Below are positions 8,997 through 17,144 of a stretch of 64,000 bases of DNA, piece by piece. Every line of letters starts with the position of its first letter. Positions within the stretch are counted from its first letter, which is position 1. Below the pieces are notes generated by a model. The model searched no databases, had not been told where the DNA came from, and was given only the letters and a program-made list of their open reading frames with translations. This DNA is from Phycisphaerae bacterium (GTDB lineage: Bacteria > Planctomycetota > Phycisphaerae > UBA1845 > Fen-1342), in NCBI GenBank assembly GCA_017999985.1, contig JAGNKU010000011.1, positions 1 to 64,000 on the forward strand. The letters run 5' to 3'. The translations under genes and the position numbers were made by a program.

Positions 8997-10244
8997 CTAA
9001 TGCTCGTGCACGGCTTCACGCTTGCCGAGCTCGGCCTTCAGCATGACTGCGCCCTGCGCTGCGTACCGCTCGCCGGGCCGCAGTCCGTCCACGATCTCGA
9101 CGCACGTGCCGTTCTCACGCCCCATGGACACGGCGCGCGGCTCAAAACCGGCGCCCTCCGCGACAAACACCACCGGCGCGCCCTTCACCCTCTGGAGCGC
9201 GGCGCGCGGCACCAGCACCGGCACCGGCACGCGATCCAGCGAGATCGTCGCGGTCACGAACATGCCTGGCCGCCAGCGCCGGTCCGCGTTGGGCAAGTCC
9301 ACGCGGGCGGACACCGTCCGACTGGTCTCGTTCGCCACGGGCGACAGATAGCTGATCGTTCCGGTGGCCGTCGCGTCGTCGCCGGCGGCCCGAAACCGCA
9401 CCGGCTGGCCCACGCGGACGCGCGGCACGTCCTGCGGGTAGACGGAAATCGTGGCCCACACCGTCGAGAGGTCGGCCAGGACGAACGCATCCGTCGTGCT
9501 GTCGAGCACTTCGCCCAGCGCACAATGCTTGTCTACCACGGTGCCGGCGAACGGCGCCTGCAGCTCGTAGAGCACGAGGCTCGTCGCCTGCGTGGCCGTG
9601 TCTTGAAGCCGCAGCTCGGTGACACCCAAGGCGTGCAGCTTGTTGGCGGCCGCCTGGAATTCGATTTCGGCCTCGGCCCGCGCCTTTTCGATCGTGAGGA
9701 ACTCCAGGTCCGGCATGATCTTCTTGGCGTGCAACTCTGCCGCGCTCTTCTGGTTGGCTTCTGCCAGTGCCAGGCGCTGCTGCGCCGCCAGGTACGCGGC
9801 CTTCACCTCGGCGAGTTCGCGGCTCTCCAGCACGGCCATGACCTCACCAGCTGCCACTTCGTCACCGAGGTTCTTGTCCACCCGGCGAACGATGCCCGCG
9901 ACGCGCGGCACGATGTGCGCCACGCGATCGGCGTTCAGCACGATCTCGCCCGGCAGCGTCAGCGTCAGCTCGATTTCGCCGCCCGCCGCCGCGACGACCT
10001 CGATGCCGTTGTCCCGCACGGCCTGATCCGAAAGCAGCAGCGGACCGTCGGCGTGCTCGTCTTCGTGATCATGACCGTGCTCATCCGCATGCTCCTGCTC
10101 GCACTCGTCTTCGACGTGCGCGGCGGAACTATCTGTTAAATGCGAGTGCGCAGCGCTGCGCGTGAACCGCCACATGCCACCCGCGCCGAGCGCGACGCCT
10201 AGAATCAGCCCCAGCACAATCTGCCCACTACGTATGCTGTTCAT
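8997..10244 (-). CDS. RND efflux periplasmic adaptor with His-rich N-terminus
   Basis: This 415-aa membrane fusion protein has an N-terminal anchor or signal (about 8-24). A segment very rich in His, Asp and Glu follows (about 33-66, including DEHGHDHEDEHADG). The rest is the HlyD/CzcB architecture: barrel-sandwich halves around VAGIVRRVDKNLGDEV and APFAGTVVDKHCALGEV flanking a helical hairpin (about 150-215), then beta-barrel and membrane-proximal domains. It links the pump to the outer-membrane factor. The His-rich stretch probably binds metal, as in CzcB-type proteins. Its ATG overlaps the stop of the upstream gene (ATGA). The annotated start is the one with this overlap. Confidence 0.9.
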   Translation of the reverse strand: MNSIRSGQIVLGLILGVALGAGGMWRFTRSAAHSHLTDSSAAHVEDECEQEHADEHGHDHEDEHADGPLLLSDQAVRDNGIEVVAAAGGEIELTLTLPGEIVLNADRVAHIVPRVAGIVRRVDKNLGDEVAAGEVMAVLESRELAEVKAAYLAAQQRLALAEANQKSAAELHAKKIMPDLEFLTIEKARAEAEIEFQAAANKLHALGVTELRLQDTATQATSLVLYELQAPFAGTVVDKHCALGEVLDSTTDAFVLADLSTVWATISVYPQDVPRVRVGQPVRFRAAGDDATATGTISYLSPVANETSRTVSARVDLPNADRRWRPGMFVTATISLDRVPVPVLVPRAALQRVKGAPVVFVAEGAGFEPRAVSMGRENGTCVEIVDGLRPGERYAAQGAVMLKAELGKREAVHEH

Positions 10245-11761
10245 GGCAAAACACCGATCCGTTCTGTCTCCGCGGCATCGCCCAGCCCCGCGCTGATCTC
10301 GCGCGCGGGCCAACCTACCGCCTGCTCCAATTCGACGATCGCCGTCGCCGCCGCAGCAAGCGACTCGGCGTAACCCTGCCGCGCGGCCAGCAGCGCCCGC
10401 TCGACCTCCAGCACGCTGAGCAGCGGCGCGCGGCCGGCCTGGTATGCGGTCCGCGCCAACTCGAGGCTCGCGGTGCGCAACGGCAGAACCTCGTCGCGGT
10501 AATAGCCGGCGGTGCCCCACGCCGAGCGCGCCCGCGCCGCGGCGCGCCGCACATCCTGGGTAGCCTGAACCGCCAGGTCGTCCAGCAGGCGCCGGCTCTG
10601 CTCATACTCGAACCGCGCCCGCGCGATGCCGCCCTGGTTCTGGTTGAAAATCGGCAGCTCCAGCCCGAGCGTCGGCCCGATGACCGTGTCCTGCCCGCCG
10701 GACGGCTCTTTCGGCGCAATGTCCACCTGCGGTTTACCCTCTGCCAGTGATGCGCGCAGGCTGTCGGCCAGGATGTTCCGCCCGGACGGCGCCCGGCGCT
10801 CGGCGCGCTCGAGGCCGACACCCACCTCCAGCGTGGGCAGCAGTTTGAGTTGCTCTTCGACGATGCGGGCCGCCGCCGCCTCGGCCACCTGCGCCGCAGC
10901 CCGCAGATCCAGCCGGTGATCGGCCGCCATGACCACGAGCGCGTCGTCGTCGAGCGTCTGTACCGCCGTTTCGGGCAACGAATCGGTCAGCGCAAGTGCT
11001 TCGGGCGCAATGGTCAGCGACAGCCGCGTCAGCAGCTCGATCCGGGCTTCGACGGCCGCCAATTCCGCACGTTGCAGCGCGAGTTCCGCGTCCTGCACTT
11101 CGGCCCGCGCGAGGTTCACATCCACTTCGCCGCCGGCGCCAGCCTGCTGGCGCGCGAGCGCGAGATCGAGAACCTGGCGCGCGACCTGCACGCTCTCCGC
11201 CGCGAGCTCGCGCTGACGGTCGGCCTGACGCGCCCGCCAGTAGGCGCCCTTCGCGTCCCGGACGGCCGTGCTGACCTGGTGCGCCACATCGAGGATGCCG
11301 CGTTCGAGGGCCCGCTCGGCCACGCGCCGCCGCGCCGGAATCTGCCACAAGTCCGCGAGATTCTGGACCAGCGCGGCCTCGAAATTCGCCAGTCCACCGG
11401 CGTCAGGGAAGCGCAGGCCGATGGACAGCGTGGGGTTGGACAGCAGACCGGCCTGCACGACGTCGGCCCGCGCCGCGCCGACCGTGAACAATGCGGCCTG
11501 CAACGCGCGGTTGTTCCAGAGGCAGACCTCCGCCGCCTCGTCCGCCGTCAGGCCGTCTTGCAGCAATTCCCCGACGCGCTGCCGCGCCACAGCTTCGTCG
11601 TCCGGCCACGGCCCCCAAACGTACCCGGTGGCGGCGGTCACGTGCTTCGCGGTGCGGTCGTAATCCGGCCGCGGCTCGACCACCGCGCACCCGGCACAGA
11701 GCGTCACCGCCAGCGCGGACACGAACCCGATACTTGTGCGTCCCAAAGGGTGGATCCTCAC
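10241..11761 (-). CDS. TolC/CzcC-like outer-membrane efflux lipoprotein
   Basis: This protein of about 506 aa starts at a GTG and has a lipoprotein signal with lipobox LCAGC near residue 24. Two repeated, helix-rich outer-membrane-efflux halves follow (EVCLWNNRALQAALFTVGAARADVV motif region, long Ala/Arg/Gln coiled coils, GLELPIFNQNQGGIARA). It forms the outer-membrane channel of the tripartite metal exporter. An ATG at 11836 would add 25 residues before the signal peptide, which makes it less likely. It overlaps the next gene by 4 bp (ATGA). Confidence 0.85.
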   Translation of the reverse strand: MRIHPLGRTSIGFVSALAVTLCAGCAVVEPRPDYDRTAKHVTAATGYVWGPWPDDEAVARQRVGELLQDGLTADEAAEVCLWNNRALQAALFTVGAARADVVQAGLLSNPTLSIGLRFPDAGGLANFEAALVQNLADLWQIPARRRVAERALERGILDVAHQVSTAVRDAKGAYWRARQADRQRELAAESVQVARQVLDLALARQQAGAGGEVDVNLARAEVQDAELALQRAELAAVEARIELLTRLSLTIAPEALALTDSLPETAVQTLDDDALVVMAADHRLDLRAAAQVAEAAAARIVEEQLKLLPTLEVGVGLERAERRAPSGRNILADSLRASLAEGKPQVDIAPKEPSGGQDTVIGPTLGLELPIFNQNQGGIARARFEYEQSRRLLDDLAVQATQDVRRAAARARSAWGTAGYYRDEVLPLRTASLELARTAYQAGRAPLLSVLEVERALLAARQGYAESLAAAATAIVELEQAVGWPAREISAGLGDAAETERIGVLP

Positions 11762-11858
11762 TGACCCTGTCGCGAAGCCATGCCGCGCAGCCCGCAGGCC
11801 GGCGCGAGTCAAAACCCGAGGGCCTGGCGCCCTCACGTCTTGAAGTGGGTCAGGGAAA

Positions 11859-12245
11859 TCAGATCAGAAGTGGTAGCAGCGCGCCCGGCGCCGGCGGACC
11901 GGTGTGGGGCGCGCCCCACTGCGCCCCGGCGCCGCGCGGAGCGGGCTCGTAATCAGCGGACGCCGCCGGCGTCACGACCGCGAACGCCGCGGTCGTGAGA
12001 CCCGGCGTGAGGGCCGGCGCAGTCAGGACCGCCGATCCGTCACAAAAACACGAGTGCTCCGCACACGGCCGCGGCGCTTCGTCGTCGTGTGGCGCCTCAA
12101 GGTCACACGGCGCGGCCTGCACACCATCCCAACAGAGCGTCGGGCACGCCAACAGCGCACAAAGCACCAGCGGAGTTGTCGCCCAGTTCCACGTCACACT
12201 TCGATGATAAGGATCGATGCGGCGGAAATCCACTCGACCTGCCAC
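11859..12245 (-). CDS. Small exported Cys/His-rich protein of the metal efflux operon
   Basis: This protein of up to 128 aa has a hydrophobic segment (TTPLVLCALLACPTLCW) that looks like a signal peptide. A short Cys/His/Asp-rich stretch follows (APHDDEAPRPCAEHSCFCDG), then a low-complexity Ala/Pro/Gly tail. Small exported Cys/His proteins often precede Cus/Czc-type operons, and a metal-sensing or metal-binding role is a guess from that context. The first GTG is at 12245. An in-frame GTG at 12197 would give a more ordinary signal peptide. It lies 4 bp after the Hpt gene and about 100 bp before the outer-membrane factor gene. Confidence 0.5.
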   Translation of the reverse strand: MAGRVDFRRIDPYHRSVTWNWATTPLVLCALLACPTLCWDGVQAAPCDLEAPHDDEAPRPCAEHSCFCDGSAVLTAPALTPGLTTAAFAVVTPAASADYEPAPRGAGAQWGAPHTGPPAPGALLPLLI

Positions 12246-12248
12246 GCG

Positions 12249-12590
12249 TCAGGCATCCTGCAAGCCGGCGCGGGCCGCCTTGGTCAACGCGGCGAGATGG
12301 CGAAGCCGGGCCTGGAAGTCTTGCGCCTGATGGGCGCGGAAGGCCGCTTCCATTTCGGCACAGAGGCGACTGATGTCCGGATACCCATACGAACCCGACG
12401 CGCCTTTGAGGCGGTGCGCGAGCGTAGTGAGCAGTTCCCAATCCATCTCTGCGTGCGCGGCCTCGATTTCCGCCAGACGCGTCGTAAGGCCCTGCACGAA
12501 TTCATCCACGATGTCACGCAGCCCGGCATCCTCTTCCAGGAGCTGCGAAACCAGCTTCTTCGGCAGCAACGAATCGGGCACGGATCGCAT
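12249..12590 (-). CDS. Histidine phosphotransfer (Hpt) domain protein
   Basis: This stand-alone 113-aa Hpt domain is a four-helix bundle with the phosphoacceptor signature AHRLKGASGSYG (His59 predicted to be phosphorylated) and supporting helices around DIVDEFVQGLTTRLAEIEAA. Such proteins relay phosphate from hybrid kinases to response regulators in the cytoplasm. No kinase or regulator is in the window. It is the first gene of the minus-strand run leading into the metal efflux genes, which may be coincidence or may mean shared expression. It is divergent from glmS. Confidence 0.88.
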   Translation of the reverse strand: MRSVPDSLLPKKLVSQLLEEDAGLRDIVDEFVQGLTTRLAEIEAAHAEMDWELLTTLAHRLKGASGSYGYPDISRLCAEMEAAFRAHQAQDFQARLRHLAALTKAARAGLQDA

Positions 12591-12807
12591 GCGACCCTCG
12601 GGGTTGGCCGGCGGAATGCGTTCGCCGTCCGAGTCGAACGCAGCGCCAGCCGGTAAGTCAGTGTGCGCGTTGCCGTCGGCAACGCGGAACTACCTTCTCT
12701 TCGGCGTCGATCGCGCCGATGTTTACATCGGCAGCCCGCCCCCGCGCGCTGGCGTGCCGGCCGCAAATAGACCGGAAATGCGCCTGCCGCCTCCGCTGAC
12801 GGGCGGA

Positions 12808-12813
12808 TATTAT
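12808..12813 (+). promoter_or_regulatory. Possible -10 box upstream of glmS
   Basis: TATTAT lies 38 bp before the glmS ATG in otherwise GC-rich DNA. No convincing -35 is seen at the usual distance. The 260-bp divergent space between hpt and glmS presumably holds promoters for both. Confidence 0.35.
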
Positions 12814-12851
12814 GCGCCGTGGCGGGGCGCCGGGCCCCCGGGAGAGCGTGC

Positions 12852-14678
12852 ATGTGCGGAATCGTTGCGTATCTGGGACAACGTGAAGCGACGCCCATCC
12901 TTACTGAGGGCCTCAAACGGTTGGAATACCGGGGATACGACTCGGCCGGGATCGCCGTCATTCGCAACGGCAAGCTCCTGATCCGCCGATCCGTCGGCCG
13001 GATCTCCGCCCTCGAGCAGAAGATCAGCGGCGAGCTCGACGGCACCACCATCGGTATGGCACACACGCGCTGGGCCACGCACGGCGCCCCGACGGAGATC
13101 AACGCACATCCACACTGCGACGCCAGCGGTCGGCTGGCGCTGGTTCATAACGGCATCATCGAAAACTACCGCGTGCTGCGCACGTTCCTCGAAAGCCACG
13201 ACATCCGCCTGAACAGCCAGACCGACACCGAGGTCCTCGCCAAGCTCGTCGGGTACTTCTACGACGGGAACTTGGCCGAGGCCGTCCGCCGGGCCCTGCG
13301 CGAAGTCCGCGGCACGTTCGGCATCGCCGTGCTGCACACCGACGAGCCCGACACCATCGTCGCGGCCCGCCGGGGCAGCCCGCTGATCATCGGCGTCGGC
13401 CAGGGCGAGTACGTGGTGGCCTCCGACGCGGCGGCCATTATTCAACATACGCCACAGGTGATCTACCTGTCCGATAACGAGGTGGTCGAGATCACGCGTT
13501 CCGGATTCCGCACGACCAATTTGCAGGCGGTACCGGTCACGAAAGAAGTGGAAGAGGTCGAGTTTACGCTCGAACAGCTCGAGCTCGGCGGCCACCAGCA
13601 CTTCATGAGCAAGGAAATCTTCGAGCAGCCGGAAGCCCTGCGCACCACCATGCGCGGCCGGCTGGATCTCGAGGAGGGGCGGGTCGTGCTGGGCGGACTG
13701 GCCAACGTCTCCCGCGAACTCGTGCGCTGCAAACGGATCATCCTGGCTGCCTGCGGCACGGCCTGGCACGCCTGCCTGGTCGGCAAATACCTCATCGAGG
13801 AGATGGCGCGCATCCCGTGCGAGGTCGAATACGCCAGCGAGTTCCGCTACCGCAACCCGCTCATCTCGGACGGCACGGTGTTGATCGCCGTGTCACAAAG
13901 CGGCGAGACCGCCGACACGCTGGCCGCGCTGCGCGAGGCGAAAGACCGCGGTGCCATGGCGCTGGGCATCGTCAACGCGGTCGGCTCGACGATCGCACGC
14001 GAGACCGACGCCGGCGTCTACCTGCACGTCGGCCCTGAGATCGGCGTCGCGTCCACCAAGGCGTTTGTCGGCCAGTTGACCGTGCTCTCGATGCTGGCGG
14101 CGTTCCTCGGCCGGCGGCGGCACATGAGCCAGGCCGACTGCCTGCGCTATCTGCGCGCCCTGGCCGAGATTCCGACCGCGATCGAGCAGACGCTGGAACT
14201 GACCACGCAGACGCGGCAGATCACTGCCCGCTTCGTCGAGACGAACAACTGGCTCTACCTGGGCCGCGGGTTACAGTACCCAATCGCGCTCGAAGGCGCT
14301 CTCAAGCTGAAGGAAATCAGCTACATCCACGCCGAGGGCCTGCCCGCCGCCGAGATGAAGCACGGGCCGATCGCCTTGATCAACGCGGACATGCCCGTCG
14401 TCGTCATCGCCGTCCGCGACCACCTGTACGACAAGGTCGTCAGCAACATCGAGGAGGTGCGCAGTCGCGGCGGACGTGTCATCGCCATCGCCACGCAGGG
14501 CGATCAGCCGATCACGCGGCTGGCGGAGGAAGTACTGTACGTCCCCGATGTTCCCGAGATGCTGCAACCGTTCGTCACGGTGGTCCCGCTGCAACTGCTG
14601 GCCTATCACGCCGCGGTGCTGCGCGGCTGCGACGTGGACAAGCCGCGTAACCTGGCCAAGTCGGTGACGGTCGAATAG
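12852..14678 (+). CDS. glmS: Glutamine-fructose-6-phosphate aminotransferase (isomerizing)
   Basis: This 608-aa protein has the full family length. The N-terminal class II glutaminase starts MCGIVAYLG, so Cys1 of the mature protein is the nucleophile, and it contains RWATHGAPTEINAHPH. Two SIS sugar-isomerase domains follow (around 285-425 and 455-600, with SQSGETADTLAALREAK and EGALKLKEISYIHAE). It makes glucosamine-6-phosphate, the first step to UDP-GlcNAc for peptidoglycan and polysaccharide. No glmS ribozyme is apparent in the short leader. Confidence 0.97.
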   Translation: MCGIVAYLGQREATPILTEGLKRLEYRGYDSAGIAVIRNGKLLIRRSVGRISALEQKISGELDGTTIGMAHTRWATHGAPTEINAHPHCDASGRLALVHNGIIENYRVLRTFLESHDIRLNSQTDTEVLAKLVGYFYDGNLAEAVRRALREVRGTFGIAVLHTDEPDTIVAARRGSPLIIGVGQGEYVVASDAAAIIQHTPQVIYLSDNEVVEITRSGFRTTNLQAVPVTKEVEEVEFTLEQLELGGHQHFMSKEIFEQPEALRTTMRGRLDLEEGRVVLGGLANVSRELVRCKRIILAACGTAWHACLVGKYLIEEMARIPCEVEYASEFRYRNPLISDGTVLIAVSQSGETADTLAALREAKDRGAMALGIVNAVGSTIARETDAGVYLHVGPEIGVASTKAFVGQLTVLSMLAAFLGRRRHMSQADCLRYLRALAEIPTAIEQTLELTTQTRQITARFVETNNWLYLGRGLQYPIALEGALKLKEISYIHAEGLPAAEMKHGPIALINADMPVVVIAVRDHLYDKVVSNIEEVRSRGGRVIAIATQGDQPITRLAEEVLYVPDVPEMLQPFVTVVPLQLLAYHAAVLRGCDVDKPRNLAKSVTVE

Positions 14679-14686
14679 ACGCAACA

Positions 14687-14767
14687 CACCGCCAAAACAC
14701 GAAGATACTGAGGGCTGGTTGAGGGCCCTCGCTTACGCCCGCTTGGTGTCTTGGTGTTTCTGTGGTG
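14687..14767. repeat. Imperfect inverted repeat with internal hairpin between glmS and clpS
   Basis: A 19-nt left arm (14687-14705) and right arm (14749-14767) match in 15 of 19 positions when reverse-complemented. The right arm reads TCTTGGTGTTTCTGTGGTG. Inside lies a perfect stem GAGGGC (14710-14715) / GCCCTC (14725-14730). It occupies the whole space between two convergent genes and may act as a terminator. The TTGGTGTCTTGGTG motif recurs in part at 38487-38511. Confidence 0.5.
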
Positions 14768-14773
14768 AACTCC

Positions 14774-15061
14774 CTACGCGTCGGGCTCGCACGTGACCGT
14801 GAGATTGCGCGACGCAAACTGCTCGACGTACAGCTCGGCCCGCTCCCGGTGCGTCACCAGCAGGATGCTGCTGCCGGTCTCGTGGGCCTCGATCGTGCGC
14901 GCCACGGCTTCCGGCTCCTTGAGCGGCGTGAGCAGCAGGATCGTGCGAATCACGTGCTCGAACGAGTTCACGTCGTCGTTGTGCAGGATCACCTGGTACG
15001 GCGGCAGACAGTCCGTCCGCTGCTCAACCACCGTGTCCGGACGCGTGTGCTGCTGTGTCAA
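14774..15061 (-). CDS. clpS: ATP-dependent Clp protease adaptor ClpS
   Basis: This 95-aa protein has the ClpS core PPYQVILHNDDVNSFEHVI, followed by the family helices (EPEAVARTIEAHETGSSIL) and ERAELYVEQFASRNLTVTCEPD. It delivers N-degron substrates to ClpA/ClpC. It starts at TTG, with GGGAGG six bases upstream. It converges on glmS. McsA/McsB, another Clp-linked system, is encoded 13 kb away. Confidence 0.93.
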   Translation of the reverse strand: MTQQHTRPDTVVEQRTDCLPPYQVILHNDDVNSFEHVIRTILLLTPLKEPEAVARTIEAHETGSSILLVTHRERAELYVEQFASRNLTVTCEPDA

Positions 15062-15234
15062 GCCCGGCCTCCCGCCACCAACCGCCGTGTCGCCACTGGA
15101 TGTTAGGCTAGCACCGGCTACGGCCGGGTCAATGAAAATCCAGCCGGCGGCCGATGGCGGCGCGCACGTGCGCCGCTAAAATGCCGCGCAGCCGGCCCCG
15201 GCGGGCCCGCGACCGCGTTGCGGAGATGCACTCG

Positions 15235-16356
15235 ATGACCACTCCCCGAATCATCGTCTCGCTGCTCATGCTGGCGGCCCTCGCCAGCCCCCTGGGTGCC
15301 CAGGCACAGCCGGCGGACAGCATCGCCGTCCTAGGAGCCAAGTCCGACCTGAACGACGAGGACCGCGCCCAGATCCGCACCTTTGTGACTGAGCGCGTCA
15401 CGAAGATCGCCGGCACCGACGCCAGCGCCGCCCGGGCGGCGACCGATGAACTGCGCTCCGCTTTCGCGGGCAGCGACGCCTTCCTTCGCAACTACGCCGC
15501 CGCCTGCCTGGAAGCGGTGAGTTCCGCGTACAAGAAGGCCGACACCGTGGCCGCGACCCGGCTGCTGGCTGTAATCGACGCCTTCAATGTCATCGAAGCG
15601 CAGGCACTGCTGCTCGATGCGCTCCAGGACGACCGGGTCGGCGTCCGGGCTGCCGGCGCGATCGGGCTGCGCACCCTGCGGCCGAAGCTGGCCGCCGCCG
15701 GCGCGGACACCGTGCAGAAGGTGCTCGGAGCGCTGCGCGAGGCGGGCAAGAAGGAGAAATCGCGCGACACGCTGAAGACGATCTACGCCGCCCTGAACTT
15801 CGCCGAGCTGCCGTCGGCACCCGAGCCGAAGGCCAACGTGGCGGCCGTGCTGGATCTGCTGGAGGCCCGCAGCCGCCAGTACGCGGCGGGGACGGTAACG
15901 GCCTTGGGGGCGGATGACACGGGCCTGCGCATCGCGCAGGCGCTGTTGCGCAACATGGACGACGCGGAGCGGCAGCGCCTCACGGTGGTCGCGGCCACGA
16001 TGATGAAGTACGCGATCGAGGAATACGCCTCGCCGGCGACGAAGCTGAGCGAAGTGCGCGACAAGACCTCCAGCCGCGAGCTGATCGAGACGCGCAATGC
16101 GCTGGAGCGGCTGATCGTTGGCGGCGAAGAGCTGCTGGCCGCCCTGCTCAAGCCGGAGAAGGCGCCGACCGTGGCCGAGCAGTTGAAGAAGCTCAAGATG
16201 GCCAACATGAAGGTCGAGTGGCAGAACTGGGTGCCGCTGCTGCAGAAGGCCGTGAATCAGGACTTTGCGCTGCGCGAGCTGCCGGTCGCGGAAGAGGAAG
16301 CCGAGCCCGCGCCCGCGCCGGAGACCGAGGAATCGGCGCCGGCGGAAACCCCGTAG
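15235..16356 (+). CDS. Exported helical protein of unknown function
   Basis: This 373-aa protein has a signal peptide (MTTPRIIVSLLMLAALASPLGAQ, split as about 1-24) and then an almost entirely alpha-helical body. Repeated Ala/Leu helices such as SDAFLRNYAAACLEAV and VGVRAAGAIGLRTL suggest HEAT-like repeats. It ends in an acidic Glu/Ala/Pro tail (EEEAEPAPAPETEESAP). The ATG at 15235 has GGAG nine bases upstream; an ATG at 15226 is also in frame. I do not recognise a named family. Confidence 0.7.
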   Translation: MTTPRIIVSLLMLAALASPLGAQAQPADSIAVLGAKSDLNDEDRAQIRTFVTERVTKIAGTDASAARAATDELRSAFAGSDAFLRNYAAACLEAVSSAYKKADTVAATRLLAVIDAFNVIEAQALLLDALQDDRVGVRAAGAIGLRTLRPKLAAAGADTVQKVLGALREAGKKEKSRDTLKTIYAALNFAELPSAPEPKANVAAVLDLLEARSRQYAAGTVTALGADDTGLRIAQALLRNMDDAERQRLTVVAATMMKYAIEEYASPATKLSEVRDKTSSRELIETRNALERLIVGGEELLAALLKPEKAPTVAEQLKKLKMANMKVEWQNWVPLLQKAVNQDFALRELPVAEEEAEPAPAPETEESAPAETP

Positions 16357-16417
16357 CGCCCCCGCCGCGGCGAAGAGTATGCCGGCGAATCTGCCGGCGC
16401 CGCGACCGCCGCGGTCT

Positions 16418-16687
16418 CTAGCCCGGCTTCTTCTGGAAGTACTCCGCGTTGCGCGCGATGAAGTGCTCCATCTCCTCGGGCAGATCGTCCTCGTTGAAGA
16501 TCGCATTCACCGGACATTCGTCGACGCACAGGCCGCAGTCAATGCACGTCTCCGGGTCAATGAACAGCATCTCGGCGGCGGCGAATTCCGGCTCGTCCTT
16601 GCGGGGGTGGATGCAGTCGACGGGACAAACATCGACGCAACTTCCGTCCTTTCGGCCAATACACGCGTGGGTGATATAGTGCGGCAA
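16418..16687 (-). CDS. fdxA: Seven-iron (3Fe-4S/4Fe-4S) ferredoxin
   Basis: This 89-aa protein has cysteines C9, C17, C21 and C25 (C-x7-C-x3-CPVDC), then C48, C51, C54 and C58 (C-x2-C-x2-C-x3-CP). This is the pattern of Azotobacter FdI / FdxA-type ferredoxins with one 3Fe-4S and one 4Fe-4S cluster. It is a cytoplasmic electron carrier. The start is a TTG preceded by AAGGAG, which gives the canonical N-terminus (M)PHYITHACIGRKDGSC. ATG starts further upstream give an unrelated tail. It is transcribed divergently from iscX. Confidence 0.93.
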   Translation of the reverse strand: MPHYITHACIGRKDGSCVDVCPVDCIHPRKDEPEFAAAEMLFIDPETCIDCGLCVDECPVNAIFNEDDLPEEMEHFIARNAEYFQKKPG

Positions 16688-16822
16688 GCGTGTGCTCCTT
16701 GCGCTGGGCGGCGCGCGAAACGGCGCGGGGATGCGCCCGAACAATGCCCGATTATAGGAGCCCCGCGCGGCCCGGCAAGCCGCGGGCCGCGGCCACGGGG
16801 CGCACGACGTGGAGGTGGATCA

Positions 16823-17041
16823 ATGCCGTCCAAGCTGACCTGGGCAGACGTGGAGGAACTGGGGCTGCGACTGCGCGAGCAGCACCCCGATGTCGATCCG
16901 TTGAGCGTCCGTTTCACCGATCTGCATGCCTGGGTGTGCGCCTTACCGGACTTCGCGGACGATCCGCGCGCCAGCAGCGAGGGTAAGCTGGAGGCCATCC
17001 AGATGGCCTGGCTCGAGGAGTACCGCGACGCCGGGCATTAG
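16823..17041 (+). CDS. iscX: Fe-S cluster assembly protein IscX
   Basis: This 72-aa acidic protein matches IscX/Yfh[20 protein letters not shown], then [20 protein letters not shown] and [21 protein letters not shown]. In the family, IscX binds IscS and iron and modulates cluster assembly. GGAGG lies upstream of the ATG. In enterobacteria iscX ends the isc operon, but here it stands alone, divergent from a ferredoxin gene 135 bp away. No IscS/IscU genes are adjacent. Confidence 0.92.
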   Translation: MPSKLTWADVEELGLRLREQHPDVDPLSVRFTDLHAWVCALPDFADDPRASSEGKLEAIQMAWLEEYRDAGH

Positions 17042-17078
17042 TCGTCGCGGGGGCGCTGCGGGCCGCCTGGTTACCCCG

Positions 17079-17084
17079 TATAAT
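17079..17084 (+). promoter_or_regulatory. -10 box upstream of the cyclophilin lipoprotein gene
   Basis: A perfect TATAAT lies 60 bp before the GTG start at 17145, in the short gap after iscX. No good -35 is seen 17 bp upstream, so this is moderate evidence for an independent promoter. Confidence 0.45.
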
Positions 17085-17144
17085 GGGATGCGTGAGTTGC
17101 CATGGATGGCACAGTCTGTACCGGCGCCTAAGGAGGACTTCGCC

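Noticed and set aside
12852-12860. glmS ribozyme in the glmS leader
   Set aside because: The leader lacks the conserved ribozyme core sequences, and planctomycetes are not expected to carry it.
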